Origin: Microvirga flocculans ATCC BAA-817
GTDB lineage: Bacteria; Pseudomonadota; Alphaproteobacteria; Rhizobiales; Beijerinckiaceae
NCBI RefSeq assembly: GCF_000518665.1
Contig: NZ_JAEA01000001.1
Coordinates: 496,001-560,000 of the forward strand
DNA: 64,000 nucleotides
Direction: 5' to 3'
Shown: piece by piece, positions 16,847 to 26,405 of the stretch
Layout: every line of letters starts with the position of its first letter
How positions within the stretch are numbered: position 1 is the stretch's first letter
Notes under the pieces: generated by a model
Databases searched by the model: none
What the model was told of the DNA's origin: nothing
The model's input: the letters and a program-made list of their open reading frames with translations, nothing else
Made by a program: the position numbers and the translations under genes

Positions 16847-18455
16847 GGGTTGCGAAAGGCCTGTGCGTGGGGAGGCGCGGCAGAGCCGCGAGCAGCTCCC
16901 GCGTATAGGCGGCGCGCGGGTTCAGGAAAATCTCGTCCACGGGCCCCTCCTCGACGATCTTTCCGGCATGCATCACCATCACCCGGTCGCTCACATGATG
17001 AACGACGCCGAGATCGTGGGAGATGAACAGCACCGTGAGGCCGAACTGCTTCTTCAGATCGTCCAGAAGGTCGAGAACCTGGGCCTGTGTCGAAACATCG
17101 AGGGCGGAAACAGGCTCGTCGCAGATGAGGATCTCGGGTTCCATGGCCAGGGCGCGGGCAATGGCGACGCGCTGCCGTTGCCCGCCTGAGAGCTGGCGCG
17201 GGCGGCGGTAGAGATGGGCTTCGCTCAACCCGACGGAGAGGATGAGCTCGGCGGCCCGCGCTCTCCAGTCGCTCTTCGGAGCGCCTGCGATCTCCAGCGC
17301 CTCGGCGATGATGTCCATGACCCTGTAGCGTGGATCGAACGATCCGAGCGGGTCCTGCGAGACAAGCTGGATGCGTGGTCGCAAGGGCCGTCTCTGCCGC
17401 TCGCTCAGCCCGGACCAGGACTGGCCCCTGAGAGTCACCTCGCCCCGGTCTGGCTGCTGCAGGCCCAGGAGCAGGCGCGCGAGGGTCGTTTTCCCGCTGC
17501 CGGAAGCCCCGACAAGGCCCAGCGTCTCGCCGGTACGGAGCGTGAGGGTGACGTGATCGACCGCAAGCCGGCTGCCGAGCCTCTTGATCAGGGCTCTGGC
17601 TTCGAGCGCGATCCCGTCCTCCCGTCTCCCGGGCGCGTCCGAGGACGTGGAGGGCGGCGTATCGGCCGTCAGCTTCCGGCCCTTGGTCGTCGCCGAGGGA
17701 ATCGCAGCCAGCAGGGCGCGCGTATAGGGCGCCTGCGGGTCTGAGAAGATGCGGTCGGGGCTCCCCGCTTCCACGACCGCGCCGTCCTTGAGAACGATGA
17801 TATGGTCGGCGAGCGAGGCCACCACGGCCAGATCGTGCGAAATGAGGATAAGGCCTGTCCCCTTGGCCTTCATGTCGCGAAGCAGGCTCAGAACCTGGGC
17901 CTGCACGATCACGTCCAGCGCCGTCGTCGGCTCGTCGGCGATGAGAAGCGCGGGATCGGCCGCGATGGCGGATGCGATCAGGGCGCGCTGGCGCAGGCCG
18001 CCCGACAATTGATGGGCGTATTGGCCGACGCGCTCCTGCGGGTCGGGAATGCCGACGGAGGCGAGAAGATCGAGAACCTTCTGCCGCGCCTCCTTTCGGG
18101 AGAGATCGACGTGCTGCGTCAGAGCCTCCGCGATTTCCGATCCGATGGTCTTGAGCGGATCGAGCGACACCAGGGCGTCCTGGAGGACGAAACCGATATG
18201 GCGTCCTCGCACGCTCCGCCATTGCGAGGGCGAAAGCTGCCGAAGATCCTTGTCGCCAAGGCGCAGGTTCCTCGCGGTGACGGTGGCGTTGTCGCCTGCA
18301 AGTCCCACGAGGGTGCGGGCGGTCACCGACTTGCCCGAGCCGGATTCTCCGACGATGGCGACGCACTGGCCGGCATCGACGGAAAAGCTCAAGCCGCGAA
18401 CCGCAACCGAACCGGGGAATGAGACGCTGAGGTCTTCGACGGTCAGAAGATGCAT
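16794..18455 (-). CDS. peptide ABC transporter, fused DppD-DppF type ATPase
   Basis: A 553-aa protein with two complete ABC ATPase domains in tandem, corresponding to separate DppD and DppF subunits elsewhere. Domain 1: Walker [10 protein letters not shown] near residue 36, signature [14 protein letters not shown], Walker [14 protein letters not shown]. Domain 2: Walker [10 protein letters not shown] near residue 315, signature [14 protein letters not shown], Walker [14 protein letters not shown]. It would power import of oligopeptides or related solutes. Fused forms are common in Rhizobiales. It begins three bases after the permease gene. Confidence 0.92.
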   Translation of the reverse strand: MHLLTVEDLSVSFPGSVAVRGLSFSVDAGQCVAIVGESGSGKSVTARTLVGLAGDNATVTARNLRLGDKDLRQLSPSQWRSVRGRHIGFVLQDALVSLDPLKTIGSEIAEALTQHVDLSRKEARQKVLDLLASVGIPDPQERVGQYAHQLSGGLRQRALIASAIAADPALLIADEPTTALDVIVQAQVLSLLRDMKAKGTGLILISHDLAVVASLADHIIVLKDGAVVEAGSPDRIFSDPQAPYTRALLAAIPSATTKGRKLTADTPPSTSSDAPGRREDGIALEARALIKRLGSRLAVDHVTLTLRTGETLGLVGASGSGKTTLARLLLGLQQPDRGEVTLRGQSWSGLSERQRRPLRPRIQLVSQDPLGSFDPRYRVMDIIAEALEIAGAPKSDWRARAAELILSVGLSEAHLYRRPRQLSGGQRQRVAIARALAMEPEILICDEPVSALDVSTQAQVLDLLDDLKKQFGLTVLFISHDLGVVHHVSDRVMVMHAGKIVEEGPVDEIFLNPRAAYTRELLAALPRLPTHRPFATHESRNDRTGRDTLSVSA

Positions 18456-18458
18456 GGT

Positions 18459-19334
18459 TCAGGCCCTGCCATCCGAAAGCGCCTTGAGATAGCGGCCGAG
18501 AACGGTGGTCGAAACGACGGTGAGCGTTGCGAAGATTCCCGGAAAGACGCCGATCCACCAGGCCTTGCGCAGATAGCCCTGGCCCTCCGCCAGCATCAGG
18601 CCCCATTCCGGTGTCGGCGGCTTGGGGCCCAGGCCGAGATAGCTGAGCGCGGCGGAGGACAGAATGGCGCTGCCGATGCCGAGCGTCGACAGGACGATGA
18701 GGGGACCGATGGTGTTGGGCAGCACATGCCTCAGCAGCGTGACCCAGCGGCGTTGGCCGAGGATGAGGGCGGCCTCCACATAGCCCGACTGGCGCACCAC
18801 CAGAACCTGGGATCGCACGATGCGCGCGTAGCGCGGAATCTCCGCGATGGCGATGGCCAGGAGCACGTTGAGGCTGCCCTTGCCGATGAGGGCGACCACG
18901 GCCATGGACATGAAGAGGGCCGGGAAGGCGAGCAGAACGTCGATGATCCGCATGAAGGCCAGATCGACGGCTCCACCCGCGCTGCCGGCGATGAGCCCGA
19001 CGAGGAGACCCACCGTCACGGCGATCAGGGTTGCGCCTAGGCCGATGGACAGAGAGTAGCTCGCGCCGTGCACGACGCGGGAGAAGATGTCGCGCCCGAG
19101 CTGGTCGGTCCCGAAGGGAAACGCGAGGGAAGGCGCCCGCAGCGAATGGAGAAGGCTGAGCTGATAGGGATCCTTGGGCGCGATGAGCTCCGGAAAGAGC
19201 GCGCAGAGCACGAGGAAGATCACCACGAGCGTCGCCAGCGCGACGCCGAAGGGAACGCGGCGCAGGCCTGAAAAGGCCCGCGGCCCCCATCGCCGTGGCG
19301 CGGAATCGGTAACTTCGGGAGCAAGATCGGTCAT
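18459..19334 (-). CDS. peptide ABC transporter permease (DppC type)
   Basis: A 291-aa inner-membrane permease of the DppC/OppC class. It has an N-terminal membrane anchor (FGVALATLVVIFLVLCALF), the typical HPLGTDQLGRDI-like segment FPFGTDQLGRDIFSRVVHGA, and further membrane spans with the EAA-type loop around EAALILGQRRWVTLLRHVLPN. The start overlaps the stop of the DppB-type gene by four bases. Confidence 0.92.
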   Translation of the reverse strand: MTDLAPEVTDSAPRRWGPRAFSGLRRVPFGVALATLVVIFLVLCALFPELIAPKDPYQLSLLHSLRAPSLAFPFGTDQLGRDIFSRVVHGASYSLSIGLGATLIAVTVGLLVGLIAGSAGGAVDLAFMRIIDVLLAFPALFMSMAVVALIGKGSLNVLLAIAIAEIPRYARIVRSQVLVVRQSGYVEAALILGQRRWVTLLRHVLPNTIGPLIVLSTLGIGSAILSSAALSYLGLGPKPPTPEWGLMLAEGQGYLRKAWWIGVFPGIFATLTVVSTTVLGRYLKALSDGRA

Positions 19335-20266
19335 CGGGTGGAGACGCGTAGCCGTGGGTCGACCAGACGATAGAGCAGGTCGGCGAGAATGTTGAGGACG
19401 ACGAAGACGAAGGCCACGAAAAGGACGATTCCCATCACGACGGGAATGTCATGGTTCGTGATCGCCTCCAGGGTGATGCGGCCCAGCCCCGGGCGTCCGA
19501 AGACCTGCTCCGTGACGATGGACCCGGCGAGAAGTCCGCCGAACGTTTCCGTGCTGATCGTGATGGCCGGGATGAGCGCGTGTCCGAGGGCATGCCTCCA
19601 GCGAATCGCCCATTCCGACAGGCCCCGGGTGCGCGCCGTCAGAATGAAGGGCTGTTCGAGCGCGCGATCCATCTCTTCCCGCATCACCTGGCTCAGGCTG
19701 CCGAACACGGCGACGGCCAGGGTGGCGACGGGCAGGACGAGGGAACGCCAGCCGCCATCCGCGACCACTGGAAAGAGCTGCCATTGGAAGGAGAAGAAGG
19801 TCAAAAGCAGAATGCCGACCCAGAGAACCGGCGTCGAAACGCTCAAGAGCTCGAACGAGGACAACACGCGGCGCAGCCAGGACTTGCGGCCTGCCGTGAG
19901 GAGGGAGGCGAGGAAGGCCATGACGACGGCAGCGAGGACGGCCAGGGACGCGAGCGTGAGCGTGGAGCCGATTTCGCTTCCGATGATCGACGTCACCGTG
20001 CGGCGCTGCTGATACGAAATGCCGAGATCGCCCTGCGCAATCCGCGTGACGAAGCGCTGGTACTGCACGAGCACCGGCTGGTCGAGGCCGAAATCCGCGC
20101 GGATAGCGTCGCGCAGCTCCGGCGTGACCGAGGAATCCGCGCCGTAGATCACCTGAACCGGATCGCTCGGGAAGAGCTGGAGGATGGCAAAAGCCAAAGA
20201 AGCAGCGGCCCAGAGGACCGCTGCTCCCGCAAGGATGCGGATGAATAGTTCTCTTGCGATGTGCAA
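19331..20266 (-). CDS. peptide ABC transporter permease (DppB type)
   Basis: A 311-aa inner-membrane permease of the DppB/OppB class: N-terminal span VLWAAASLAFAILQLFPSDPV, the periplasmic segment with LGLDQPVLVQYQ-like residues, and the conserved loop RTRGLSEWAIRWRHALGHALIPAIT, then VTEQVFGRPGLGRI. It pairs with the DppC-type gene that overlaps its stop, and follows the binding-protein gene by ten bases. Confidence 0.92.
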   Translation of the reverse strand: MHIARELFIRILAGAAVLWAAASLAFAILQLFPSDPVQVIYGADSSVTPELRDAIRADFGLDQPVLVQYQRFVTRIAQGDLGISYQQRRTVTSIIGSEIGSTLTLASLAVLAAVVMAFLASLLTAGRKSWLRRVLSSFELLSVSTPVLWVGILLLTFFSFQWQLFPVVADGGWRSLVLPVATLAVAVFGSLSQVMREEMDRALEQPFILTARTRGLSEWAIRWRHALGHALIPAITISTETFGGLLAGSIVTEQVFGRPGLGRITLEAITNHDIPVVMGIVLFVAFVFVVLNILADLLYRLVDPRLRVSTR

Positions 20267-20276
20267 GACGAGCCTC

Positions 20277-21905
20277 TTACTTCGCGAGCCAGACGTCGTA
20301 GTAGGAGCCGATCTGGCCGGAGGTTCCGAACGTCACGCCCTGGACCTTCTTGTTCGCGGCGAGAAGAACGGTGGGGTTCGCGATCGGGATCAGGTAGACC
20401 TTCTCCGCGATGATCTTCTGCGCGGCCTTGTAGGCGGCGATGCGTTTCTCGCGGTCCGTCGTCGCAAGTCCGGCGGCCAGGGCGCTGTCCAGGTCCTTGT
20501 CCTTCACGAAGCCCCAGTTGGTGTTGCCCTTGTCCCAGGTCTCGGTGGAGTAGAATGCTCCGTAGAGGAGGTTGGGCTCGCTCGCGGCCTGCGACGTGTC
20601 GACGATGTCGTAGTCATTGGCCTTGAAGCGTGCGTCCGCCGTGCCGAAATCGACCACGTCGCGCACGTAATCCACGCCGATGGCGGCAAAGGCCGCCTTC
20701 AGGCCCTGCGCATAAAGATCGCGCTGCTGGTTGGTCCATGGCGCGGCGGAAATGCCGCGCAGGGTGAGGCGCTTGCCGTCCTTCACGCGGATGCCGTCGC
20801 TGCCGACTTTCCATCCTGCTTCGTCGAGCAGGGCCTGCGCCTTCTTGGCGTCGAACTTCCATGACTTCTCAAGCGATGCGTCGTATCCGGTGGCGACGGC
20901 GGGCGTGAGGGCCGCATAGGCCGGGGTCGCCGTGCCCAGGAACACGGCCTCGACGAGGCCGGCATAATCCGCGCCGAGGCGCAGGGCCTCACGCACCTTG
21001 ACGTCGTCGAGGGGCGCCTTGGACTGGTTGAGCCAGAACGACCATGGAATGCCCGGCTGCTGTGCCTGCAGAAGCTTCAGATGCGGCTTCGCCTTGATGT
21101 CCTCCACGGAGATGGCGGGTACACCCGTCGCAATGTCGGCCTGGTTCGATTCAACGGCGCCGACGCGAACCGAATCCTCTTTCAGGAAGCGCAGTTCGAC
21201 CTTGTCGAGATAGGCCTTGCCCTCGTGCGCCGCGTCCTTCGGGCCCCAGTTGTAGTCGTCGTTCCGCTCGAAGACGAGGTCGCGGCCCGGCGTGCGCGAC
21301 AGAACCTTGAACGGTCCGGAGCCGGCGGTGATGCCGGGGCCGCCGGCGCAACGCTCCTCCTTGCTGTACTTCTGGATGGAGGCGGGCGAGATTAAGCCGA
21401 CAGCCGGCTCGCTCAGGTCGTGAAGGAGAGGGCTGTAGGCCTTGCGCAGCTTGACGGTGACAATGTTGCCGCTGGCGGAGATCGACTCGATCGGCGCACC
21501 GCCCGCCTTCTTCACGTCGAGCCACCGCTGCAGGTTGAAGCGCACGGCCTCCGCATCCAGCGGTGTCCCGTCATGGAACTTCACGCCGTCGCGAATGGTG
21601 AAGGCATAGGTCAGCTGGTCGTCGGAAATCGTCCACTGGCTGGCGATCCAGGGATGAAACCGGCCATCGAGGCTCTCGGACACGAGGCGGTCGTAGATGC
21701 TCTGCAGGGCGGTCTGCGTGTTGCGCGACGTGCCTTCGATCTGGTCCAGGCAGAGCGGTTCGTAGGTCACGACGCGCAGGGTTCCGCCCGATTGCGGCTT
21801 GTCCTGCGCAAATCCTGCGCTGGGCATGGCGCTCAAGGCCGTTGAAACGCACAATGCGATGCCTGCCTTTCGTGCGAGCCCCGCGACAGAACCTAACTCC
21901 GCCAT
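20277..21905 (-). CDS. peptide ABC transporter substrate-binding protein (SBP family 5)
   Basis: A 542-aa periplasmic binding protein of the DppA/OppA class with a signal peptide ending near SAGFAQ. Family blocks include SGGTLRVVTYEPLCLDQ, YTFTIRDGVKFHDGTPLDAEAV and the late segment FVKDKDLDSALAAGLATTDREKRIAAYKAAQ. I prefer ATG 21905 over 21911 because GGAG lies six bases before the former and directly abuts the latter. First gene of the operon SBP-permease-permease-ATPase-DUF1684. The natural ligand cannot be read from sequence. Confidence 0.92.
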   Translation of the reverse strand: MAELGSVAGLARKAGIALCVSTALSAMPSAGFAQDKPQSGGTLRVVTYEPLCLDQIEGTSRNTQTALQSIYDRLVSESLDGRFHPWIASQWTISDDQLTYAFTIRDGVKFHDGTPLDAEAVRFNLQRWLDVKKAGGAPIESISASGNIVTVKLRKAYSPLLHDLSEPAVGLISPASIQKYSKEERCAGGPGITAGSGPFKVLSRTPGRDLVFERNDDYNWGPKDAAHEGKAYLDKVELRFLKEDSVRVGAVESNQADIATGVPAISVEDIKAKPHLKLLQAQQPGIPWSFWLNQSKAPLDDVKVREALRLGADYAGLVEAVFLGTATPAYAALTPAVATGYDASLEKSWKFDAKKAQALLDEAGWKVGSDGIRVKDGKRLTLRGISAAPWTNQQRDLYAQGLKAAFAAIGVDYVRDVVDFGTADARFKANDYDIVDTSQAASEPNLLYGAFYSTETWDKGNTNWGFVKDKDLDSALAAGLATTDREKRIAAYKAAQKIIAEKVYLIPIANPTVLLAANKKVQGVTFGTSGQIGSYYDVWLAK

Positions 21906-22237
21906 GTTCATCTCCGATGATTATCGTTGTCGGTACGCATTTATTGGTTCGAAGGTAGAAAAATATTCTTCCGCTTTCGCGCCTGTCAACGAAAGAGCGG
22001 GGCATATTCTTGCTTTTATCGGTTGGCTTGGAAACATATTTTCTCTTTGTTTCTTCCTGCGCAGGATGAGCCTCCTCTTCGCGGTCGTGACGGCGAGACG
22101 CGATTGTCCGTCCCCTTCGCCGAATTCGCTCGTCGCGTCTTCGCGCGAGCGTTCCAAGGCGGCTCCGATTCTCGGCCGATTACGCACCAGCGTCATCTTC
22201 AGGTCCAAAAATACCGGATCGATGCGATGCCAAAAGC
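21906..22237. other. 332-bp leader region of the peptide-transport operon
   Basis: No gene is supported here. The stretch is more AT-rich than its surroundings. It contains an imperfect stem (CCGCTTTCG at 21971-21979 against CGAAAGAGCGG at 21990-22000) and two similar AT-rich dyads, GAAAAATATTCTTC near 21958 and GGAAACATATTTTC near 22030, which could be binding sites for the adjacent LysR protein. It also separates the LysR gene's stop from the transporter operon on the same strand. Confidence 0.4.
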
Positions 22238-23161
22238 CTACCTCGACAGCGGATCGTCTCCGGTACTCGCGAATTCCTGAGTTTCGCGGACGATCCATTG
22301 CCGGAACTCCACCAGGGGCCAGTACGACGAACGGCTCGACGGCCATGCGAGATAATATTGCCCGGCGCTTCGCATCGGCAGGTCGATGGCCGGGACGAGA
22401 TCCCTTCGTTTCAGTTCATCCTCGATGAGGAATGCCGGCAGGAGGGCAATGCCAAGGCCCGAGATGGCGGCTTGGGCTGCGGTCGCGAGCTGATCGAAAA
22501 GCATGCCGTGAAGGGGCTCCGTGAGGGCATCCTGCGCTTCGAACCAATGCTCCCATGCATCCGGGCGGGAGACGAGATGCAGGAGAGGGGCCTTCAGCAG
22601 ATCTCCTGGCCGCTCGAACTTGTAAGCGTCGAGGAGCGATGGGCTGCAGACGGGTACCACCGTCTCGCTCATGAGAAGCTCGAGCTCGGCGCCGGGCCAG
22701 TCCGGCGCGCCGAAATGAATGGCGGCATCGGCCTGTTCGAGATTGAAATCGAACGGCGCCAGACGGGTGGCCAGGTTGACCGTGATGCCGGGATTAGCGC
22801 TGAGGAAACGCGGCAGGCGTGGCGTCAGCCATCGGGTCCCAAAGGTCGGCAGGATGGCGAGATTGAGCGTTCCGCCTTTCGGATTGGCGCGAAAGCTCAG
22901 CGTGGCGCTCGAAATGCGCTTGAGCGCTTCCCTGATCTCGCGGGCATAAGTCTCGCCGGCCGATGTGAGGCGGACGGTTTGGCGCTCTCTGAGGAAAAGG
23001 TTTGATCCGAGCAGCTCCTCGAGGACACGAATCTGCCGGCTGATGGCCCCTTGAGTCAGGTTCAGCTCCGCGGCGGCGGCGGTGAAGCTTTGGAGGCGTG
23101 CCGCCGCCTCGAAGGCCCGAAGCAACGACATGGAAGGCAGGAAGCGGCGCGCTGTGCCCAT
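22238..23161 (-). CDS. LysR family regulator (GcvA-like)
   Basis: A 307-aa LysR-type regulator. The winged helix occupies residues 9-68 (LLRAFEAAARLQSFTAAAAELNLTQGAISRQI) and the effector domain follows, with GTRWLTPRLPRF and VPVCSPSLL typical of the GcvA group. It is divergent from the FAD oxidoreductase gene 123 bases away, the classic layout for a LysR protein and its target. It also lies upstream of, and codirectional with, the peptide-transport operon, so it may control both. Confidence 0.9.
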   Translation of the reverse strand: MGTARRFLPSMSLLRAFEAAARLQSFTAAAAELNLTQGAISRQIRVLEELLGSNLFLRERQTVRLTSAGETYAREIREALKRISSATLSFRANPKGGTLNLAILPTFGTRWLTPRLPRFLSANPGITVNLATRLAPFDFNLEQADAAIHFGAPDWPGAELELLMSETVVPVCSPSLLDAYKFERPGDLLKAPLLHLVSRPDAWEHWFEAQDALTEPLHGMLFDQLATAAQAAISGLGIALLPAFLIEDELKRRDLVPAIDLPMRSAGQYYLAWPSSRSSYWPLVEFRQWIVRETQEFASTGDDPLSR

Positions 23162-23256
23162 TTCATTACCTTTGGTGATGATCTTATAAAGAAAACTGGT
23201 TTGCCTGCGGGGCGCTTTCTTGAAATCCGATTACAGGAAGGAATGAAGTTCGGATA

Positions 23257-23275
23257 GAGCGATTCCCAATCGCTC
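23257..23275. promoter_or_regulatory. inverted repeat between LysR and oxidoreductase genes
   Basis: GAGCGATT and AATCGCTC are perfect 8-bp arms around CCC, ending nine bases before the ATG of the oxidoreductase. The site lies in the 123-bp divergent promoter region. It could be an operator or an RNA hairpin near the ribosome-binding site. The binding protein is unknown; LysR is the obvious candidate. Confidence 0.45.
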
Positions 23276-23284
23276 GTTTCAGGG

Positions 23285-24577
23285 ATGCCCGGAATGAGAA
23301 ACGATCCGCGAAGCCATGGCCTCTGGGAGCGCTCGGCTCCTCCCGCGCCCCCCACGACCGGCCTGACGGGCGATATCGTGGCCGATGCGGTGGTGATCGG
23401 AGCAGGGTTTACCGGCTTGTCGGCGGCCCTTCACCTGGCGGAGGCCGGAGCCTCCGTGGTGGTGCTGGAAGGCGTCGAGATCGGCTTCGGCGGGTCCGGC
23501 CGCAATGTCGGTCTCGTCAATGCCGGCATGTGGGTGATGCCCGATGATCTCCCGGGGGAGCTCGGCGAGGTCTACGGCTCGCGCCTCCTGCATCTGCTCG
23601 GCGAAGCGCCGAGCGTGGTCTTCGAGCTTGTCGAGAAACACGGCATTCCCTGCGAGATCGAGCGCAGCGGCACGCTTCACTGCGCCGTCGGCGCGAAGGG
23701 ATGGAGCGAGCTTCAGGAACGGGCGCGGCAATGGCAGGCCCGTGGCGCGCCGGTCCTCCTGCTCGGTGCGGAGGAAACCGCCCGCAAGGTCGGAACCGAC
23801 GCCTATGCCGGTTCACTCCTCGATCTGCGTGCCGGAACGATCCAGCCGCTCGCCTATGCGCGCGGGCTTGCGGCCGCTGCGATCAGGGCCGGAGCCAGGA
23901 TCTTCACCTCAAGCCCCGTGATGGACGCGCAGGAAGACGGCAGCGGCTGGCGGGTCCGCACAGGCGCAGGCTCGGTCCGGGCCAAATGGGTGGTCGTGGC
24001 GACGAATGCCTATACGCTTCAGGTCTGGCCGCAGATCCGGGCCGAGCTCGTGCACCTTCCCTATTTCAATCTCGCCACCAAACCCCTGAGCGATCATCTC
24101 CAGAAAACGATTCTGCCCGAGAGGCAGGGTGTTTGGGATACGAAGGAGATCCTCAGCTCCTTTCGGTTCGACCGTCAGGGCCGCCTGGTCTTCGGGAGCG
24201 TCGGGGCTTTGCGCGGGCCGGGCCGGTCCATTCATCCCAACTGGGGGCGGCGCGCCTTGAAACGCCTGTTTCCGCAGCTTGGGGACGTCGAATTCGAGTT
24301 CGAATGGTACGGCAGCATCGGCATGACAGGCAACAGCCTGCCGAAGTTCCGCAGGCTCGGCCGGAACGTGGTTTCCTTCAGCGGCTATAACGGCCGGGGC
24401 ATCGCGCCGGGAACTACCTTCGGCCGCACGCTGGCACGGCTCATCCTCGGTGAAATTTCCGAGGCCGACCTGCCTCTTCCGCTGACCGAACCTGAGCCGG
24501 TGCGGTACCGGGCCGTGAGAGAAGCCTATTACGAGATCGGCGCCCAGATCGCTCATGCCGCAGCATCGCGGTTCTGA
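23285..24577 (+). CDS. FAD-dependent oxidoreductase (DAO/PuuB-like)
   Basis: A 430-aa flavoenzyme of the D-amino-acid-oxidase superfamily, similar in layout to gamma-glutamylputrescine oxidase. The dinucleotide fold ADAVVIGAGFTGLSAALHLA is near residues 34-53, followed by VVLEGVEIGFGGSGRNVGLV where the FAD is held, and the C-terminal SFSGYNGRGIAPGT closes the FAD site. Substrates of this group are secondary or primary amines or amino acids. ATG 23294 is an alternative start. Divergent from the LysR gene, it is probably induced by its substrate through that regulator. Confidence 0.88.
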   Translation: MPGMRNDPRSHGLWERSAPPAPPTTGLTGDIVADAVVIGAGFTGLSAALHLAEAGASVVVLEGVEIGFGGSGRNVGLVNAGMWVMPDDLPGELGEVYGSRLLHLLGEAPSVVFELVEKHGIPCEIERSGTLHCAVGAKGWSELQERARQWQARGAPVLLLGAEETARKVGTDAYAGSLLDLRAGTIQPLAYARGLAAAAIRAGARIFTSSPVMDAQEDGSGWRVRTGAGSVRAKWVVVATNAYTLQVWPQIRAELVHLPYFNLATKPLSDHLQKTILPERQGVWDTKEILSSFRFDRQGRLVFGSVGALRGPGRSIHPNWGRRALKRLFPQLGDVEFEFEWYGSIGMTGNSLPKFRRLGRNVVSFSGYNGRGIAPGTTFGRTLARLILGEISEADLPLPLTEPEPVRYRAVREAYYEIGAQIAHAAASRF

Positions 24578-24809
24578 TGAGAGCGTGCGCCCGTCATGCC
24601 GAGGCCGGAGCCTATGAAGGATACGGGCCTCCAAGCGCGCAACCGCTGGTCACGCAGACGGTCGAACCTCAAAAGCAGGGCTAATCCCTGCAAAAGGAAA
24701 ACTATGTTGAGGGCGAGTGCGGCACCGGGGTAGTCATTCCGCGAGGGGCTGCAACCCGTAGCAGGTCTTCAGCGCAAAGAAGGCGGCTTGCCAGTAAGGT
24801 GGACATGCA

Positions 24810-25574
24810 ATGGACCTGCCAAGAATGCCTTCTCTTTCGCTTCAGGGAAAGCGGGCCCTCGTCACGGGCGCTGGGCGGGGAATAGGTCTGGGGGCGACAG
24901 TGGCGCTGGCTGAAGCCGGAGCTCATGTGACCTTGGTAGCCCGCTCGCGAGACGAAATCGCCGAGGCTGCCGCAGCGCTCAGGGGCAAGGGCTGCTCGGC
25001 CGATCATGTCGCCTTGGATATTACCTGCACGGAGAGTGTTGCTTCGCTGATCGCCTCACGGGATCCTTACAACATTCTTGTCAACAATGCGGGAATGAAC
25101 CGCCCCAAGCCGATGCTGGCCGTTTCCGAAGATGATTTCGACACGATCGTAGGCCTCAATGTTCGCGCAACTTTTTTCTTGTCTCAGGCAGTGGCTCGCC
25201 GCCTGATCGATGCGGGACAAGCCGGTTCGATCATTAACATGTCGTCCCAGATGGGACATGTCGGTGCGGCCGGTCGCTCCGTTTACTGCGCCAGCAAGTT
25301 TGCGATTGAGGGCCTGACGAAGGTCATGGCGATCGAGCTCGGGCCGCATGGCATTCGCGTGAATACGATCTGTCCGACCTTCATCGAAACCTCCATGACG
25401 GAGGATACGCTCAAAACGCCAGGTGTCCGGGAGACGGTTCTGTCGAAGATCAGGATCGGACGGGTCGGGCGTGTCGAGGATCTCATGGGAGCCGTGCTCT
25501 ATCTCGCTGGCGATGCTTCGGCCCTGGTCACGGGTTCTGCGCTCATGGTGGATGGCGGGTGGACTGCAGGCTAA
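24810..25574 (+). CDS. SDR family oxidoreductase (first of two)
   Basis: A 254-aa short-chain dehydrogenase. The cofactor loop TGAGRGIG is at residues 19-26, NNAG at 92-95, and the catalytic set is S145 or S146, Y159 and K163 in YCASK. ARS at 45-47 after the second strand favours NADP. It opens the catabolic cluster that continues to 37.5 kb, though 232 bases separate it from the FAD oxidoreductase and 251 from the flavin reductase gene, so it may be its own transcript. A start at ATG 24825 is possible. Confidence 0.88.
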   Translation: MDLPRMPSLSLQGKRALVTGAGRGIGLGATVALAEAGAHVTLVARSRDEIAEAAAALRGKGCSADHVALDITCTESVASLIASRDPYNILVNNAGMNRPKPMLAVSEDDFDTIVGLNVRATFFLSQAVARRLIDAGQAGSIINMSSQMGHVGAAGRSVYCASKFAIEGLTKVMAIELGPHGIRVNTICPTFIETSMTEDTLKTPGVRETVLSKIRIGRVGRVEDLMGAVLYLAGDASALVTGSALMVDGGWTAG

Positions 25575-25687
25575 CGGGCCACGTAAACGAGATCTCCCGA
25601 AATTCTCGGCCGAGATCGGCAACACGCATTTTCGTTCGGCGTATGAGGAATAAGCGGAGCTTGGCCAATTTCTCATCCGAACAACAT

Positions 25688-25719
25688 CTTATGAATCTCT
25701 AAGAAACGACCGTTTGAAA
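25688..25719 (+). promoter_or_regulatory. shared 32-bp element, copy 1 (flavin reductase operon)
   Basis: The element starts with CTTAT, has AGAA at positions 15-18 and ends with CCGTTTGAAA; 19 of 32 positions match copy 2 with identical spacing, and the final ten bases are exact. It ends 106 bases before the flavin reductase ATG and points toward it. This is the most divergent of the three copies. Confidence 0.5.
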
Positions 25720-25825
25720 AGCCATCCTGGTCGGAATACCTGTTTCTCATGAAACAAATACATGGTCTCAAACCGGCATCTTCGAGTCTTTCGCCGGCAA
25801 AACCGGATACCAACGGGATGCTTAC

Positions 25826-26377
25826 ATGACAGGATCTTCCCGGGTTGAATGGAAGCCCGCGCCGTCTTTCGCAGAAGTATCTGATTTTCGTCTTGCCATG
25901 CGCGAGGTGGCCGGTGCCGTCACCATCGTCACGGCAGGAAAAGGGGAGGATCGACGCGGCCTGACCGTCACCGCACTCTGTTCCCTGTCGACCGATCCTC
26001 CCAGTCTGATCGTTTGCGTCAACAAGTCGTCCGAAGGACATAAGATGATACAGCGCTATGGCAGCTTCTGCGTAAACGTGGTGGCAGGCGATCATGGTGA
26101 ACGTGCCGATCGTTTCGCAGGGCGCACGGGCCTTCGCGGCGAGGATCGTTTTGCCGCCGAGCATTGGACAACCCTCGCGACGGGGGCTCCAGTCATGGCA
26201 GACGCGATCGCCGTTCTTGATTGCGATGTTATCGATGCCTTAGATCGAGGGACGCACACGATCTTCATCGGTGGCGTGCGAGCGGTACAATGCGAACCTA
26301 ACCGACCTGCTCTCGTCTACCGCGCCGGGCAGTACCAGGTCGTTCACGACAAGCCTTCATTGCCGGAGTTCGCATGA
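25826..26377 (+). CDS. flavin reductase (RutF/HpaC-like)
   Basis: A 183-aa flavin reductase of the split-barrel FMN-binding family, supplying reduced flavin to a partner monooxygenase. Visible features: FRLAMREVAGAVTIVTAG, GLTVTALCSLSTDPPSLIVCVN (the flavin-binding block), SFCVNVVAGDHGERADRFAG and the C-terminal GQYQVVHD. The natural partners are the two luciferase-like monooxygenases at 29.2-30.3 and 31.3-32.3 kb, neither of which carries its own reductase. The first gene of the operon flavin reductase, VOC, hydrolase, RidA. Confidence 0.9.
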   Translation: MTGSSRVEWKPAPSFAEVSDFRLAMREVAGAVTIVTAGKGEDRRGLTVTALCSLSTDPPSLIVCVNKSSEGHKMIQRYGSFCVNVVAGDHGERADRFAGRTGLRGEDRFAAEHWTTLATGAPVMADAIAVLDCDVIDALDRGTHTIFIGGVRAVQCEPNRPALVYRAGQYQVVHDKPSLPEFA

Positions 26378-26405
26378 AACCAAGCAGAAACCGGTGAGTC
26401 GTTCC

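Noticed and set aside
16843-19290. 815-codon minus-strand frame
   Set aside because: Arginine-rich out-of-frame reading of the ABC ATPase and DppC genes.
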